In this document: piece after piece, positions 22,085 through 34,250 of the stretch
Layout: every line of letters begins with the position of its first letter
How positions within the stretch are numbered: position 1 is the stretch's first letter
Source: Trissonchulus latispiculum
Lineage: Eukaryota > Nematoda > Enoplea > Enoplida > Ironidae
Reading direction: 5' to 3'
Assembly (NCBI GenBank): GCA_030248195.1
Contig: JASAND010028082.1
Span: 1 to 64,000 of the forward strand
Length of the DNA: 64,000 nt
The notes under the pieces: model-generated
The model's input: the letters and a program-made list of their open reading frames with translations, nothing else
Database searches by the model: none
Told to the model about the DNA's origin: nothing
Translations under genes and position numbers: made by a program

Positions 22085-23008
22085 TTAATGCGACATGGCA
22101 CTTACTCTATTTGATTTCACAATAAAGTTGGGAACCATATGCAGTAGTTTTCCCCTGACGTCGCTACTGAAGACGGCGTAAATGAATGGATTCAAACTAT
22201 AATTCAGCACTGCAGATGTGCCCACGACAATGTCAGCCAGAGCTGTCGTGATGAATTCCTCCTCTAGCAATTCTTCCGAAATCCAGTAAGTGATGAACAG
22301 TGTGAAGTTGGCTAGAGCAATAATGCCAAATTGCACGGCCAATAAATTTTCATGCTGATTACCATTTGTTGCTTTTTTAATATATACAAGTATTATAGTG
22401 TATATGCAAGGTACACCAGTGTACACTATAGTCGAACTAATTTGGTAATAAAGAAGGACCCGTTCGGCCAGCAAAGTGTTTGGACACATAATGCGAAACA
22501 TCATACCGTATGGCATGCCAAGCGAACATCCTGCAGAAGTCAGGAATACTACCTGTCCTGTCGATATAACTAAGATTGTTCCTATGAGGCCAATCGTTCT
22601 GACATTAGTAAAGTATTTAGTATAAGCAGTTAGTGTTATCACAGCAATAAGCCGATTGAGACATATGGACAGAACATGCAAATTGTCACACCAAGCGAGC
22701 CACATATACACTAGCCCAAATATTATTCTACAAATATCCGCAATATTGTCTTCGCCGACAAATGCAGCAGTCGTCTTATAACAAATATGAAAAAGAAGCA
22801 GGAGCATGTCACAAATGCCTAAACTTAGAGCAAGAATATAAAATGCATTCCTGAACGTTGATGTTCTGTATCGCGAAATTGTGTACCATACAACGACGTA
22901 TAATGGTAAACTGATCAAAATTATTGTATCGACAAAGCAGAAATAGATTTTATGTCTCCATGAAATGAGATTATTTGTCCATTGAATACTGCCGTTACCG
23001 ATAGGCAT
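22085..23008 (-). CDS. Rhodopsin-like 7TM receptor, single exon, 307 aa
   Basis: Encodes an intact seven-helix receptor, presumably at the plasma membrane and coupled to G proteins. Helices are at about 22-45, 55-78, 92-125, 138-160, 184-212, 224-246 and 256-280. Class A marks: LSLGICDML with Asp67 in TM2; Cys93 at the top of TM3 with Cys161 or Cys175 as disulfide partner; NRL (118-120) in place of DRY; NPFIY (273-277) in TM7; then a short basic tail. Asn-Arg at the DRY position and the small size recall nematode serpentine chemoreceptors (Srx/Srsx type), but ligand and exact class are unknown. The real ATG is at 23,008; the GTG before it is not needed. A TTTTCAG acceptor-like site lies 34 bp upstream (23,042-23,049), compatible with trans-splicing or a 5'UTR intron. 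Three decayed relatives lie within 16 kb. Confidence 0.85.
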   Translation of the reverse strand: MPIGNGSIQWTNNLISWRHKIYFCFVDTIILISLPLYVVVWYTISRYRTSTFRNAFYILALSLGICDMLLLLFHICYKTTAAFVGEDNIADICRIIFGLVYMWLAWCDNLHVLSICLNRLIAVITLTAYTKYFTNVRTIGLIGTILVISTGQVVFLTSAGCSLGMPYGMMFRIMCPNTLLAERVLLYYQISSTIVYTGVPCIYTIILVYIKKATNGNQHENLLAVQFGIIALANFTLFITYWISEELLEEEFITTALADIVVGTSAVLNYSLNPFIYAVFSSDVRGKLLHMVPNFIVKSNRVSAMSH

Positions 23009-24286
23009 CACTTATTAGTGCTCTGTATTATTCGCCAAGTACTGAAAACACAAGCTAATTCAAAATTGAGACGGCTCCACCTAAAAGTCTGCTGACTTCT
23101 CGAATAAAGCTATTGCTAATTAATATCAGAGGGACTTATTAATTTTCGCTGATATTAAGATCCATTCTCATGCTTAATATGGACAGCATGAACGGCTTAT
23201 AAAATAATTTATAACAGACGCTTTACCTAGTACACTAAAGAGCCATACACTTGGTGCGTACTTTATTTCACGGCAACAGAATTCGAGACAGGTTCAACAA
23301 ACTAGCTCCACTTTTACGTCAACTTAAGACAAAACAAGCCAAACAAAAATAAATAAAGCAGAAATAATAATATATAAGCAAACATACTTCGACGGATTTC
23401 CTTTTCGTAGACAGTGGACTTGTGAGAACCTTGCTAATTATTTTTGGAAACGTCGATCAGAAAGTAAACTATTCGGTTACGCAGTCCGAATTCAGCATCC
23501 CTTAGCTGAATCTTGATTTGAAACGCACAATTCAAAAATAAATTTTATAGTTCGAACTAACTCTAACATTTGAATGTGAAATCGCAATTATGGGTCCGTC
23601 AACTTAAAACTGGCAGCAAAATGGACTCAAATAATTAAAATAGCTGGGTAACCTAAAATATTTTAATGAGACTTATTCGATCACTTTTTCTAGTAGTGCG
23701 AAATTTAATAAGACTCAATGTTTTGAAAACTGAACTTTAATTAAAATTAACAGTAGTCAATGGAAACAATAGCGAATCCTTATTAGAATAGTCATCAGTT
23801 TTTAATACCCTAGTATCCACGCCTGCTATTCTACTTAAAACCAAACAAGCACTTAAGAAGTTTTAAATAGAATTGTTTTATGTTCTTAATAGCATAGTAT
23901 CTCTTGTGCTAATTGTCAACAGGTATAGCCATTTAGAAAGTAGTGCGCATTTTAATTAAAAAGTATGTTGCTTATACTGCCCTAATGCTACTAGGTATAT
24001 CCAATAACGCAGACATATGCAGTGCATATGCGTTCCGAATCTACACAAAAACATATGCATGTTTATATTTTATGTTGATGCATACATATTTATACTACTA
24101 ATACTACTAATAGTATGTGTTAGCATGTATGTATTCATGAAAACATTAAATACTGTGAAACTTTAAAAAATTTTGAATTCAATAGTATTTAAAGTTTATA
24201 TTTAAAGTCCAGTTTTTTGTTAAAAATTGATCAGGATCATCTCGTGTCTGTGCCGTTTCTGTATACTACACTTGCGCTTACTTTAA
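23009..24286. other. Intergenic upstream of receptor
   Basis: AT-rich with no supported gene. Short ATGCATATG palindromic stretches lie at 24,010-24,090. Confidence 0.45.
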
Positions 24287-24294
24287 TGCTAGAT

Positions 24295-24676
24295 CAGGGG
24301 CGGATCCAGGGCCGTCCCCCCCATCGCGATTCGAAAGTAGGAAAAAATTAAGGGGAAAAATAGGAAAAAAGGACAAAAACAATTTCGCGCCGTCGGCTCG
24401 AATTTTCTTGTTTTTAGCAGCATATTCATCGTGTATTTGAAGAAAAAGCTAGAAAAATTTTCGTAGAAAAAGTCCATTTTTGCCTAAAAATGCAAAAAAG
24501 GTTAAAAAATTCTGCGGTTCTTTGAAATGGAAAGAATTAACGATTTGAAAACCGACTTTATTGCACAAACAAAAAATTTCTTCGGCTTCTGGAGGGCTCC
24601 ACCACCCGACCCCCAGGTAAAAAAACTTTTCTCAGTGGGGATTCACCCCTGTCACAAAATCCTGGATCCACCAGTC
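24295..24676. mobile_element. hAT-like MITE, 382 bp
   Basis: An exact 8-bp duplication TGCTAGAT at 24,287-24,294 and 24,677-24,684. The ends are CAGGGGCGGATCCAGG and CCTGGATCCACCAGTC, inverted repeats around a GGATCC core. No coding frame. The 8-bp duplication and CAGGGGCGG start fit hAT. Confidence 0.85.
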
Positions 24677-24684
24677 TGCTAGAT

Positions 24685-25149
24685 AGTTTACAGTTTTCAA
24701 TTTGGGGGGAATAGTTAATCAAAGTTGGTCGCGGGCCGGAGTTGTGCTACCCGCCCCGACCCACGGCCCGCAGTCAAGTGATACCCGCAAAATTGCATTT
24801 CTGGTCGTGCAGAAAACAACATAAAAAACTATAATCTTCATTTTTTCTGGTGTTCCATGTTATTGTTAACTTCTCTTTGTGCGAAATATCCTGAAACAAT
24901 CCTAAAAATGTGTAGCAAACAAGTGCCTTAGACTTTTTGAAAACTTAACAAGCAAAATAAAGATCCTCCTTTTTTGATGATATTCCAAACATTTTGACAC
25001 TTTGACGTAGCGTGCAAAGCCTGGAACAGGAATAGGAATATGAATGAAATGGAATCTGATTCTAGGAATAAGAACAGGAACGAACACGGATTAGGAGCAG
25101 CAACTCAGAACCGGAAATGGACCGCATATTTGTTGTTTTGTCAAAGTAA
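24685..25149. other. Intergenic, GC-rich patch
   Basis: A GC-rich palindromic patch, GCGGGCCGGAG...CGGCCCGC, at about 24,730-24,775 resembles the ends of the hAT MITE at 60,701 but has no resolved partner. A GGAATA-rich purine stretch lies at 25,023-25,085. Confidence 0.4.
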
Positions 25150-25455
25150 ATGAAAGTAGCCGCCCAATCATTCATTGTGCTAAAACGGACATTAATTGTA
25201 TCCAGTCCGGGACGGAGTGCACCAAACCGCAGAAAACGTTTTCCGCTTTTCTTCAAACCAGATACATCTGCAAAGTTGGAAGGTGGCTGGCCAAACAAAC
25301 TGTACGAGTGGGAAACTGTGCACAAGAAAACGAAAACCTGGAGAAGATGTCTGTTCCAGGACGACTTAGACGAACCTCGCCAGCAAGAAATTCCTAAGTG
25401 GAACCTTACGAACGGACTCGAGCCACCAATGAGGAGCAAAGACTCAAATAAATAA
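25150..25455 (+). CDS. Uncharacterised 101-codon reading frame
   Basis: A basic, proline-containing frame (GRSAPNRRKR near the middle, LFQDDLDEPRQQEI near the end), less AT-rich than its surroundings and so perhaps once coding. No signal peptide or recognised domain. The following 450 bp is unusually rich in A and C with a TATAAAAGG box at 25,613, which could be the edge of a retroelement. It may be a retrotransposon remnant rather than a host gene. Confidence 0.25.
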   Translation: MKVAAQSFIVLKRTLIVSSPGRSAPNRRKRFPLFFKPDTSAKLEGGWPNKLYEWETVHKKTKTWRRCLFQDDLDEPRQQEIPKWNLTNGLEPPMRSKDSNK

Positions 25456-27048
<1,593 letters not shown>

Positions 27049-27261
27049 TCATGAACAATTTTTCCGGCATTCGTCAAATCCATCTTTAGTATCTTGGCTA
27101 AGGCAGCGATTTTCGCACGCTTGTCTGCGCATGCAACCGTTATAGCAATTTTCGTTGTATCTGCATTGCCAGCGGCATCGAACCATTGGAGGGTATTCAG
27201 TCCTTGCTGATATGATTTCTAGGCGGGCAATCATTATTGTTACAAGAACAAAATACAACAT
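27049..27261 (-). CDS. Small secreted CX3C peptide, 70 aa
   Basis: Predicted signal peptide at residues 1-19 (MLYFVLVTIMIARLEIISA), then a basic mature peptide of about 51 residues with eight cysteines in four CX3C pairs: 29/33, 39/43, 49/53, 65/69. The loops are 5, 5 and 11 residues. The last three pairs have the same spacing (X5, X11) as the central module of the larger genes at 33.6 and 62.8 kb, so this is probably a minimal, single-module member. CX3C pairs usually clamp two helices into a hairpin by disulfides. Role unknown: antimicrobial, toxin-like or signalling peptides would all fit. The start is the only ATG before the hydrophobic segment. A TTATTTTAG acceptor-like site lies 12 bp upstream. 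Single exon, no defects seen. Confidence 0.7.
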   Translation of the reverse strand: MLYFVLVTIMIARLEIISARTEYPPMVRCRWQCRYNENCYNGCMRRQACENRCLSQDTKDGFDECRKNCS

Positions 27262-27418
27262 TTTAACCTGGATCTAAAATAACCAGATTCACAGTCACAG
27301 CATATTCACAAAACATTTAGCAACTTATGAAGAAAACACTATTCATAATACAGTTTCATGCATTTGAATCTTTTAATTTGCAACACTAAGTACAAATAAC
27401 CATCGGAGTTCAAGTTGA
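27262..27418. promoter_or_regulatory. Upstream region of the small CX3C gene
   Basis: On the reverse strand TTATTTTAG ends 12 bp before the ATG, matching an AG acceptor of a 5'UTR intron or trans-splice site. No clear TATA box. Confidence 0.3.
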
Positions 27419-28140
27419 CAGCGGCTTCGTGTTTGTATGTGTAACTTGCCGATTATTCATAGTCGGCAAGATTTTCGCCGATTATTCATGATAGGCAAGA
27501 CTTTCGCCGATTGATCATAATCGGCAAGATTTTAGCGGATTATTCATGATAGGCAACCGGTTATTGCCGAATATTTAAAATGCTACGTTTTGCAACATAT
27601 CTTTTAAATTTTATTTTAATTTTATTCATTCATTTTATTCTTTCATTCGTTCATTTAGTCATTTTAGACAGACGTGTAATTTTCCAGATTTTTTAATTAC
27701 TGCGAAATTTCCCATCGTTATGGAAAAAATAGCTAACATGTATGCGCAACCTGGATTTTCCTACCTTTCCAAAATTGGGAAACGACCAGTTTAGATAGAA
27801 AGCAACGATCGGGCAGCAGCAATTGCACACGTACTAAATACTCCACTACATAATCGCTGGGAAAAATTCGGTCGTGGTTTGGTAAAAACTTCAATTTTCT
27901 TGATAGCAGCCTTTGAGTTAGTAGTTCGAAGATGACTATGCATCGCATAATTTGCCACTATAAGACCTCCAAAGTCTTAGTCAAAGTCAAAGTCGACACC
28001 CTTAGTTTAATTTTACGGCTTGTCTAGCATGCACCATACCTATTTCTTACATCGGATACTGTAGAATTCTAAAAAATTTATACTTAACGCATACCGTAAC
28101 AGCGGTATATATAATTATTACTAAATGAATGCTAACTTAA

Positions 28141-30155
28141 GGGGGGGGGTCGCTTTTTGACCGATTTTTTCTCTCCGATTTTTTCATTCTTTCTTCTTTC
28201 TTTCTTTCATCTCCGATTTCGCTCATTTCCACATATTTTGTAGTCCCAATGGGTCCTCAAAACAAGACAAGAGCGTATTGCGTAATATTGTTTCTATCGT
28301 GCCTATTGTAGGGCCCTCCAAAGGTGACCTCGACATGTGTTAAACATAGGAACATGAAAAAGTTAGGTTAAAAAGTTCGTGGCAGAAAAATTTTTCGCTG
28401 TATGCAAGATACAGCGCTACAATCTTGTTGTGCATGTTAACGACATATCGGAGAGTGCAAATAACCCTTCTGGTACAATTCTGTTGATTGTCGGATTTTT
28501 GGCGATTTTTTAAAGTTAAAATTATGTAAAATAGTACTTTTTGTACCACGAAAAACAAGACCAGCGAAACCTCTCCTGCACGATTGGCAAAAGCTACAGA
28601 AATCGCTTATAGGTAATTGTACTCTACGCATACACAGAATTCTCATGACAGTAGTTTCAAATTTCTATCATTTTTGTGCTCTCAAAAACTTGCCACAAAA
28701 TGTGCTAATTTTGCCAAAAATCATCATTTTGCACAGTTTTCACGTTATTTTAATAATTTCTCACGCGTTACCCACCCAAAAGTCACAAAATTTGGCACAT
28801 AAAACTCTCAATGCCTGCCGGACATTGTGGTACAGGTAAATGCTTCAAGGTAGAACTTTTCTGACGTGTCGGATCCTTTGATCTCTTAGGTCACAAAAGT
28901 CAATTTTTGAAATTTCCGAAATGTAGACAAATTGGGTATAATTCGATAGCTACTCATGAGCTGAACAACGTCTCTAATGGAACTATGTGTCCGAAATGTA
29001 GTATCTAAAAGTTAGAGTAAGTTAACGTTTGAGGGCACAGTCAGCTGAAAAAGGCTCCGTTCACAATTGAAGAACGTACTGTGAACGACTGGCTGGATAT
29101 CCTGTAGTCGTTTTACTACTAAAACATTAGCCAACCCACAGAATTAATTTGCCATATTAGTTGGCCCAAATTTCGCCGCCGTTCTGTCTCAACATGACCT
29201 TGGAGGGCAAATCTCAGTGATTTTCAGGTTTTCCAACTTTATGTAGCGGGGCAAGTACCTGGTTCTACATACAAGCACCGTTACCACACCCGAATACCAG
29301 CGGGTGCGAAGACCGTACACAATTAAACAACGAACCGACTACAGGAGACGGTCGGGACAGCCTCGCCAGATATTAACCGGGTAATTCACCTGTCCTAAGT
29401 GAAAAGATGCCTCTTCACTCTCACTAGTTATGGATTCGAACAGGAACTACCTACCTAGCAGGAGTTCAGTAGACTTAGCCGAACAAAGTTAGTAACAACA
29501 ATTTAATATAAAGGAAACAACAAGTATTATTACTACAGGGAATAATATAAGTAATTATGGGCCGAGCCCCCAGCTATACGGAACAATCACACACAAATAT
29601 GACTTACAGTAGAATAGGACACTCAACGTACCAGCAAAGCTCGGGGTAGAGCTTTGGGGGAGAAATATACAGAGGGGGTAAATATCAGCAATGAGGGAGA
29701 GAATAAAGAGCGTAATTAGACAGGCGCACACGGCGATAGAAAGTACAAGACTGAAGGGGGGAAGCGAGTGTTGGGTTGAACCCTCCCACGAGCGCCCCCT
29801 AGTGGATAATTTCCCCCCATCACGTAGCTCCCCGTATAGCAAGGGGGGGGGGAACCCCACGCAATCCCAAACATACACGTTGGGGGAGCTACGTGACTTG
29901 CAAAGTAAACCCAGCCCAATTTGATGATGTTATGCAAAGCCAAGCGGGTAGCTAACTTAGCTACAGCCGCCAGCAACGGAAAGGTTGACCATGTCCAACC
30001 TTGATCCGTTACATTTATAACTGAATATCTCTGCCACAGTTTGATTTCGAACTCTAATGTTTTGTCCTGTTTTTGAGAACATATGTACCTATATTGTGTG
30101 TAAAAATGAGCGAAATAAGTGACTATCGATTTTGACCCAAAGCGACCCCCCCCCG
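28141..30155. mobile_element. TTAA element with G9 ends, interrupted
   Basis: TTAA at 28,137-28,140 and 30,156-30,159. The ends GGGGGGGGGTCGCTTTTTGA and the complement of CGGGGGGGGGTCGCTTTGGG are inverted repeats. A shared subterminal word TTTCGCTCATTT follows at each side. No coding frame; about 1.24 kb without the nested LTR. TTAA targets suggest piggyBac or Kolobok ancestry. Confidence 0.75.
29242..30013. mobile_element. Solo LTR, about 772 bp
   Basis: Starts TGTAGCGGGGCAAG and ends GATCCGTTACA (TG...CA) with 4-bp duplications TTTA at 29,238-29,241 and 30,014-30,017. A TATAAAGG box lies near 29,503. No internal retroviral-type genes. Best read as a solo LTR left by recombination; the orientation implied by the TATA box is plus. 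Confidence 0.65.
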
Positions 30156-30491
30156 TTAATTTTGAAAACGAACTCCCATTTTCGCTTAGCTCATTAGCTC
30201 AATCACCGATAACCGATTTTTCTCGAAAAAAATTACGTTAGCCTGCAAAAAGTCGGAATATTACACTTCTTTAAACAAATTTTGAAAACCATAATTAGTT
30301 GGTTACACCAAAGAAAAAAGAAATTCATCATCTTAAGGGTAATTTAAAGAGACATTGCAAAACATAGCATTCTAAGTATTCGGCAATCAGCCGTTGCCGA
30401 TTTTACGAATAATCGGCAAAATGGTTGACGATTATGAATAATCGGCAATTTTACATATTCGGCATAACATACACAAACTGGGAGGCCGCTG

Positions 30492-31219
30492 AAACAAAAT
30501 CCCCTTTTCGCTTACAATGAACCTAAGCTTGATGAATAACGTTCTCGTATTATCGGGACTCAATTGAAGTCTGCTACAGAGAGCGAATTTGCAATGTTCC
30601 GGTGCGTTTCTGTTATTCTATTAATTCCGGCTGTTTTCGTATCGTCGTGTAAACGTGTAAATGCATAGGTAAACCGAGTAAAAGAATATTATGGATGCAG
30701 ACAGTCTAACCATTTTCGAACATATCATTGCAGTTAATGACCCTATGGGAATAATCTCATTTTATGTATTATGGTGGACACGCTGTTTATACTTGCTGCT
30801 TTAGCTTAAAAATCTACTGGAACAAATTGTACGGCCGGATAAAAATCAAAATCTTTTAAATATGTACCACACTTGCTGGAAACTCCTACCACTGAACACA
30901 ATGCAATATTCAGTGAACACGTTCTAAGTCCATCCTAAGCTGTGCTCGTCACCTTATTGACCATATTTATGCAACACAGAAAAAATATCTGGTAAGGGGG
31001 ATGGCATGCGTAAACACAAATGCAGGTCTAAATTGTGTTGTTTTTATGCAGAAACTAAAAGTGCTCAAAGAAATACACGGTATTACAGTAAGCGAACCGA
31101 AAACTTTATGTATTTCGTTTCTATATGAATTTCTGCCAACTAGCGTTGAATGTATTTGCATTGATTAGTTGTGGAAACATTTTGTGATTGCTTCGTTTGA
31201 GCTTCCCATGAAAAAGCCT
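30492..31219. other. Intergenic, no gene seen
   Basis: AT-rich, no recognised feature. Confidence 0.4.
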
Positions 31220-31594
31220 TGAGCTTGCTGTTGATTTCTAAGGGGGAACCAAGGGAAACCGAAAGTGTTTGTTTTCGATTTTGTTGAAAAGTTGCATATA
31301 AGAGTTTTCAGGGTCGCTGAACATGAATCTGAAGTCCGTGTTTCTAATCGGCTTTTCGTTAGCTCAGTATAAACTTACATCTTAAAAGCCTAAATCTTTA
31401 GCGTATGCTGAGTTAACGAAAAGCTGAATCGATAAACAGACTTCAGATTGGTGTGCTACGAATCCCTATATACATATATAGATATACAGCATTATAAACA
31501 TTTACGAATCCCTATATACAACTTTTCAGCAAAAACTAAGGCAAAAACGTTTTCGGTTTCCATTGGTTCCCCCTCAGAAATAAAAAATCTAATT
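31220..31594. mobile_element. Palindromic foldback MITE, about 375 bp
   Basis: The whole segment folds on itself around about 31,405. The outer arms contain GATTTCTAAGGGGGAACCAA and its complement near 31,580. The inner arms contain AATCTGAAGTC, GCTTTTCGTTA and complements at 31,420-31,452. Diverged by small indels. No coding frame. Confidence 0.75.
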
Positions 31595-31844
31595 TTGCTA
31601 AATCTAAACTTTTTGCTATATGTGAGCTCAGTGTAGTCGAGAACAAACCCATACCAAATTTTAGCTCATTTGGTTACGTTTTAAGGATTTTGAGTTGTGG
31701 GAAGGTAATCGAGACAAGATCCAATGTAAGGTGTTCTGTATTAAGGGCAGATCAAGGAACAGTAAATTCACAAAATGTTTAAAACGAAGGAGCTTAATTA
31801 CTCAGAGCCATCGCTTGCTCTAGCTGGCTAAATTAGCTGATACT
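31595..31844. other. Spacer
   Basis: Unique AT-rich DNA between two foldback elements. Confidence 0.4.
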
Positions 31845-31851
31845 GTAATAT

Positions 31852-32562
31852 CAAGAGTGCATAATTGCACTATATATTAGAAGAAGAGTAAGCCACTAGA
31901 GGGCTTCTCTTCTTGGCATTGCGTAACGGTGCTCCGACCACAATACGCGAATGTTCCCCCGTTTGGTGGGGGGGTCGACAAGCATACCCCCTCCCCGTTT
32001 GGTGGGGGGTATGCAAAAGGGGTCCCCGTTTGGTGGGGGGTATGTAAAAAGGGGTCCCCGTTTGGTGGGGGGGGGGGGGTAGGCAGAACGGGGTCCCCGT
32101 TTGGGGGGGTCGCCAAGTCAGGCTGAAATTGGCTGAATCTGATTGGCTGTTGACGACCCCCCAAAACGGGGACCTCTTTTGTCTACCCCCCCACCAAATA
32201 GGGACCCCTTTACCCCCCCACCAAAAAGGGGACCCCTTCGCATACCCCCCACCAAACGGGGACCCTTTTTCAAATAGAACAAAAACTACCGTAATCCTCT
32301 GCTATACCCCCCCACCAAACGGGGAGGGAGTCTCTGCAATCTGATTGGCTGTTGGCTACCCCCCCCACCAAACGGGGACCTCTTTTCTACTACCCCCCCC
32401 CACCAAATGGAGGGGGGTATGCTTTGTCGAAGAGAGCTACCCCCCCACCAAACGGGGGAACATTCGCGTATTGTGGTCGGAGCACCGTTACGCAATGCCA
32501 AGAAGAGGAGCCCTCTAGTGGCTTACTCTTCTTCTTATATATAGTGCAATTATGCACTCTTG
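31852..32562. mobile_element. G-rich foldback element, 711 bp, 7-bp target duplication
   Basis: Exact 7-bp duplication GTAATAT at 31,845-31,851 and 32,563-32,569. The ends CAAGAGTGCATAATTGCACT and its complement continue as nearly perfect inverted arms of over 110 bp. Further in are tandem CCCCGTTTGGTGGGGGG units (left arm) and their complements CCCCCCACCAAACGGGG (right arm), meeting at a short centre around 32,130-32,155. The left arm's plus strand has many GGGG runs, so it could form G-quadruplexes as well as a long hairpin. Frames of 60-95 codons here are repeat artefacts. Confidence 0.88.
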
Positions 32563-32569
32563 GTAATAT

Positions 32570-33482
32570 GTATAACAAAGCCAAAATTAACAATCCTTAC
32601 TACATACAGTTGAACTTCAACGAAACTTGAGCTTGCAATATCATATGAATAAATGCTCTTAGATACAAATTCTTTTTATATAACGATCACATCATCCAGT
32701 AACAGCCCATTCCTAATTTTACTTAATTTTAACTGAATTTTGCCAATTATTGTACAGTTAAAGTGGGTCATCGAAACTTTTCTGGATTAACTACTGTCAA
32801 CAATGCTACGCAACTTTCTTACAATTATCGTTATCGTAGAATTTAAAAACAACTATTAGAGCAACTGTGCTGTCTATTCATTCTTCTATTGACTTTATAA
32901 TAGAATATGAGCTGGCATCTGATGCCCGAGATCTTTTTTACTGAAGAGTTGTGCTGTCTTCTACTGCAAGATTGTAACAGGGCTTTTTCCCGGCTATCAT
33001 TATGTGCACCATGTCTTTCCTTCTGGCTTCTGGTATGATTTAATTTCTTTCATGACAGAGGTGTACACCATTATAATAGCGACATTATAAATGAACTCTG
33101 AAAAACATGTAAGATAACTTTCTGGATAGCTTGAAAGCCATATACCATAAGCTACGTCGTGATTCCAATCAGATCAGATAATGTAATATTATAATCGTTT
33201 TCGTACTAGCCAGCAAAATCCAAATAATTGAAACACTTTCCATAATTTTATGCATGATTACCTCATAAATATTCCAATTTGATCTATCTAGTTTCTAGTT
33301 CAATCAGCAAGTTTTAGCGAAAACGTGTTTCATCAAAAATTTGCTAGTAGGTACATGTAAACTTATTTTTGCTGATACCTTTTGTGATTCTTGATAGTCC
33401 AGGTTCAGTGGAATAGCACTACAATTGTGCGCTCAAAAGCTTGAAAATAAGTTTGTGGAAGCACAAAGTTTCAGGTTGCTCC
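32570..33482. other. Intergenic, no gene seen
   Basis: AT-rich DNA upstream of the CX3C gene at 33.6 kb; no features recognised. Confidence 0.4.
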
Positions 33483-33484
33483 GT

Positions 33485-33591
33485 TATAAAAATACACAGG
33501 AACAGGACACATCATTATTGTATGCTTCCACTTTCACGCCTTTTTGTTTTAGCTTCTGTTTCAGTGCGCGTATGACTTAATAGACCGAAAT
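33485..33591 (+). promoter_or_regulatory. TATA box and conserved leader of CX3C gene
   Basis: TATAAAAA at 33,485-33,492 lies 100 bp before the ATG. TTTTAG at 33,547-33,552 ends 40 bp before the ATG and is followed by CTTCTGTTTCAGTGCGCGTA. The counterparts before the genes at 40,987 and 62,779 show the same order and spacing. TTTTAG may be a trans-splice or 5'UTR intron acceptor, or part of the core promoter. Confidence 0.5.
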
Positions 33592-34065
33592 ATGTTTGGA
33601 AAAGCAATATGTCTCCCTATTTTTATCTCTGTATTTGCAATGGCACAATTCGGATGGCCACCATTTGTGCCGAATGCCCGATTAAAACCAAGATCGAACG
33701 ATCAGGTTGAAAGCAACGCAGAGGGCCAATCGTTGAAAAATGAAGAAACAACTGCTACTACAACATTGACAACGACAACATTAGCAGAAGGTGCAGCAGC
33801 AAATGCCCGATCCGAGACAGAAAAGAGAAATATGGCCTGCCATTTAGATTGTGGTGGCAATCCTGTAAACCCTCCACCGTTTCTGCCATATGAGAAATGC
33901 ATGATTGCATGTTTCAATAAAATGACCTGCACAAAAGTTTGCGACAGATATCCTGGAACTGAGTCAAATAGGGTGTGCAAAGCCACCTGTTCCATGAAAC
34001 AGACCACTGAATCGCCAACAACAACACCAACGGCATGGTGGCGTCAAAACAAGTTGAAAAAATAG
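33592..34065 (+). CDS. Secreted CX3C protein, 157 aa
   Basis: Predicted signal peptide at 1-20 (MFGKAICLPIFISVFAMAQF), then the segment WPPFVP shared with the gene at 40,987. Next is a short acidic stretch and a threonine-rich, probably O-glycosylated linker (52-64). One cysteine module follows with four CX3C pairs: 83/87, 103/107, 113/117, 129/133 (loops 15, 5, 11), containing CTKVC and SNRVCK. The tail is Thr/Pro-rich and ends in lysines. The N-terminal two-pair module seen in both larger paralogues is missing, although the flanking segments align, so it was probably deleted. The start is fixed by identity of MFGK with the 40,987 paralogue. Likely extracellular; function unknown. Single exon, no disabling changes seen. 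Confidence 0.75.
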   Translation: MFGKAICLPIFISVFAMAQFGWPPFVPNARLKPRSNDQVESNAEGQSLKNEETTATTTLTTTTLAEGAAANARSETEKRNMACHLDCGGNPVNPPPFLPYEKCMIACFNKMTCTKVCDRYPGTESNRVCKATCSMKQTTESPTTTPTAWWRQNKLKK

Positions 34066-34250
34066 AAAAATATACAATTGAATGGACGGATACAGTGTGG
34101 TTTTCCAGTTACCGAATATCCGAGATATTGTAATTATGCGCTTGTGAATATAATAACAGCTGATTTTATTTAATGTGGTATATTATAAAGCTAACACTCT
34201 TATTTAATTTCATTCCATTAGAAATCATTAACACTTTATTGCACCAACGC
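34066..34250. other. 3' flank
   Basis: AT-rich 3' flank of the CX3C gene; no perfect AATAAA noticed close to the stop. Confidence 0.35.

Larger units (their letters stand above)
27419..30491. mobile_element. Outer TIR element, about 3.07 kb, with nested insertions
   Basis: Inverted ends CAGCGGCTTCGTGTTTGTAT (27,419) and the complement of CAGCGGCCTCCCAGTTTGTG (ending 30,491). Inside both ends are tandem copies of a roughly 31-bp unit containing GCCGATTATTCATGATAGGC: about four at 27,450-27,565, about two at 30,383-30,470. No target duplication found. The interior is occupied by a TTAA element and a solo LTR. Without them the element is about 1 kb and non-coding. Confidence 0.7.

Noticed and set aside
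27450..27565. Regularly spaced palindromic repeats resembling a CRISPR array
   Set aside because: Units of about 31 bp are contiguous with no unique spacers, recur inverted at the other end of the same TIR element, and the DNA is animal.
31877..32630. Proline- or glycine-rich frames on both strands
   Set aside because: Translations of the C/G-run tandem units of the foldback element.
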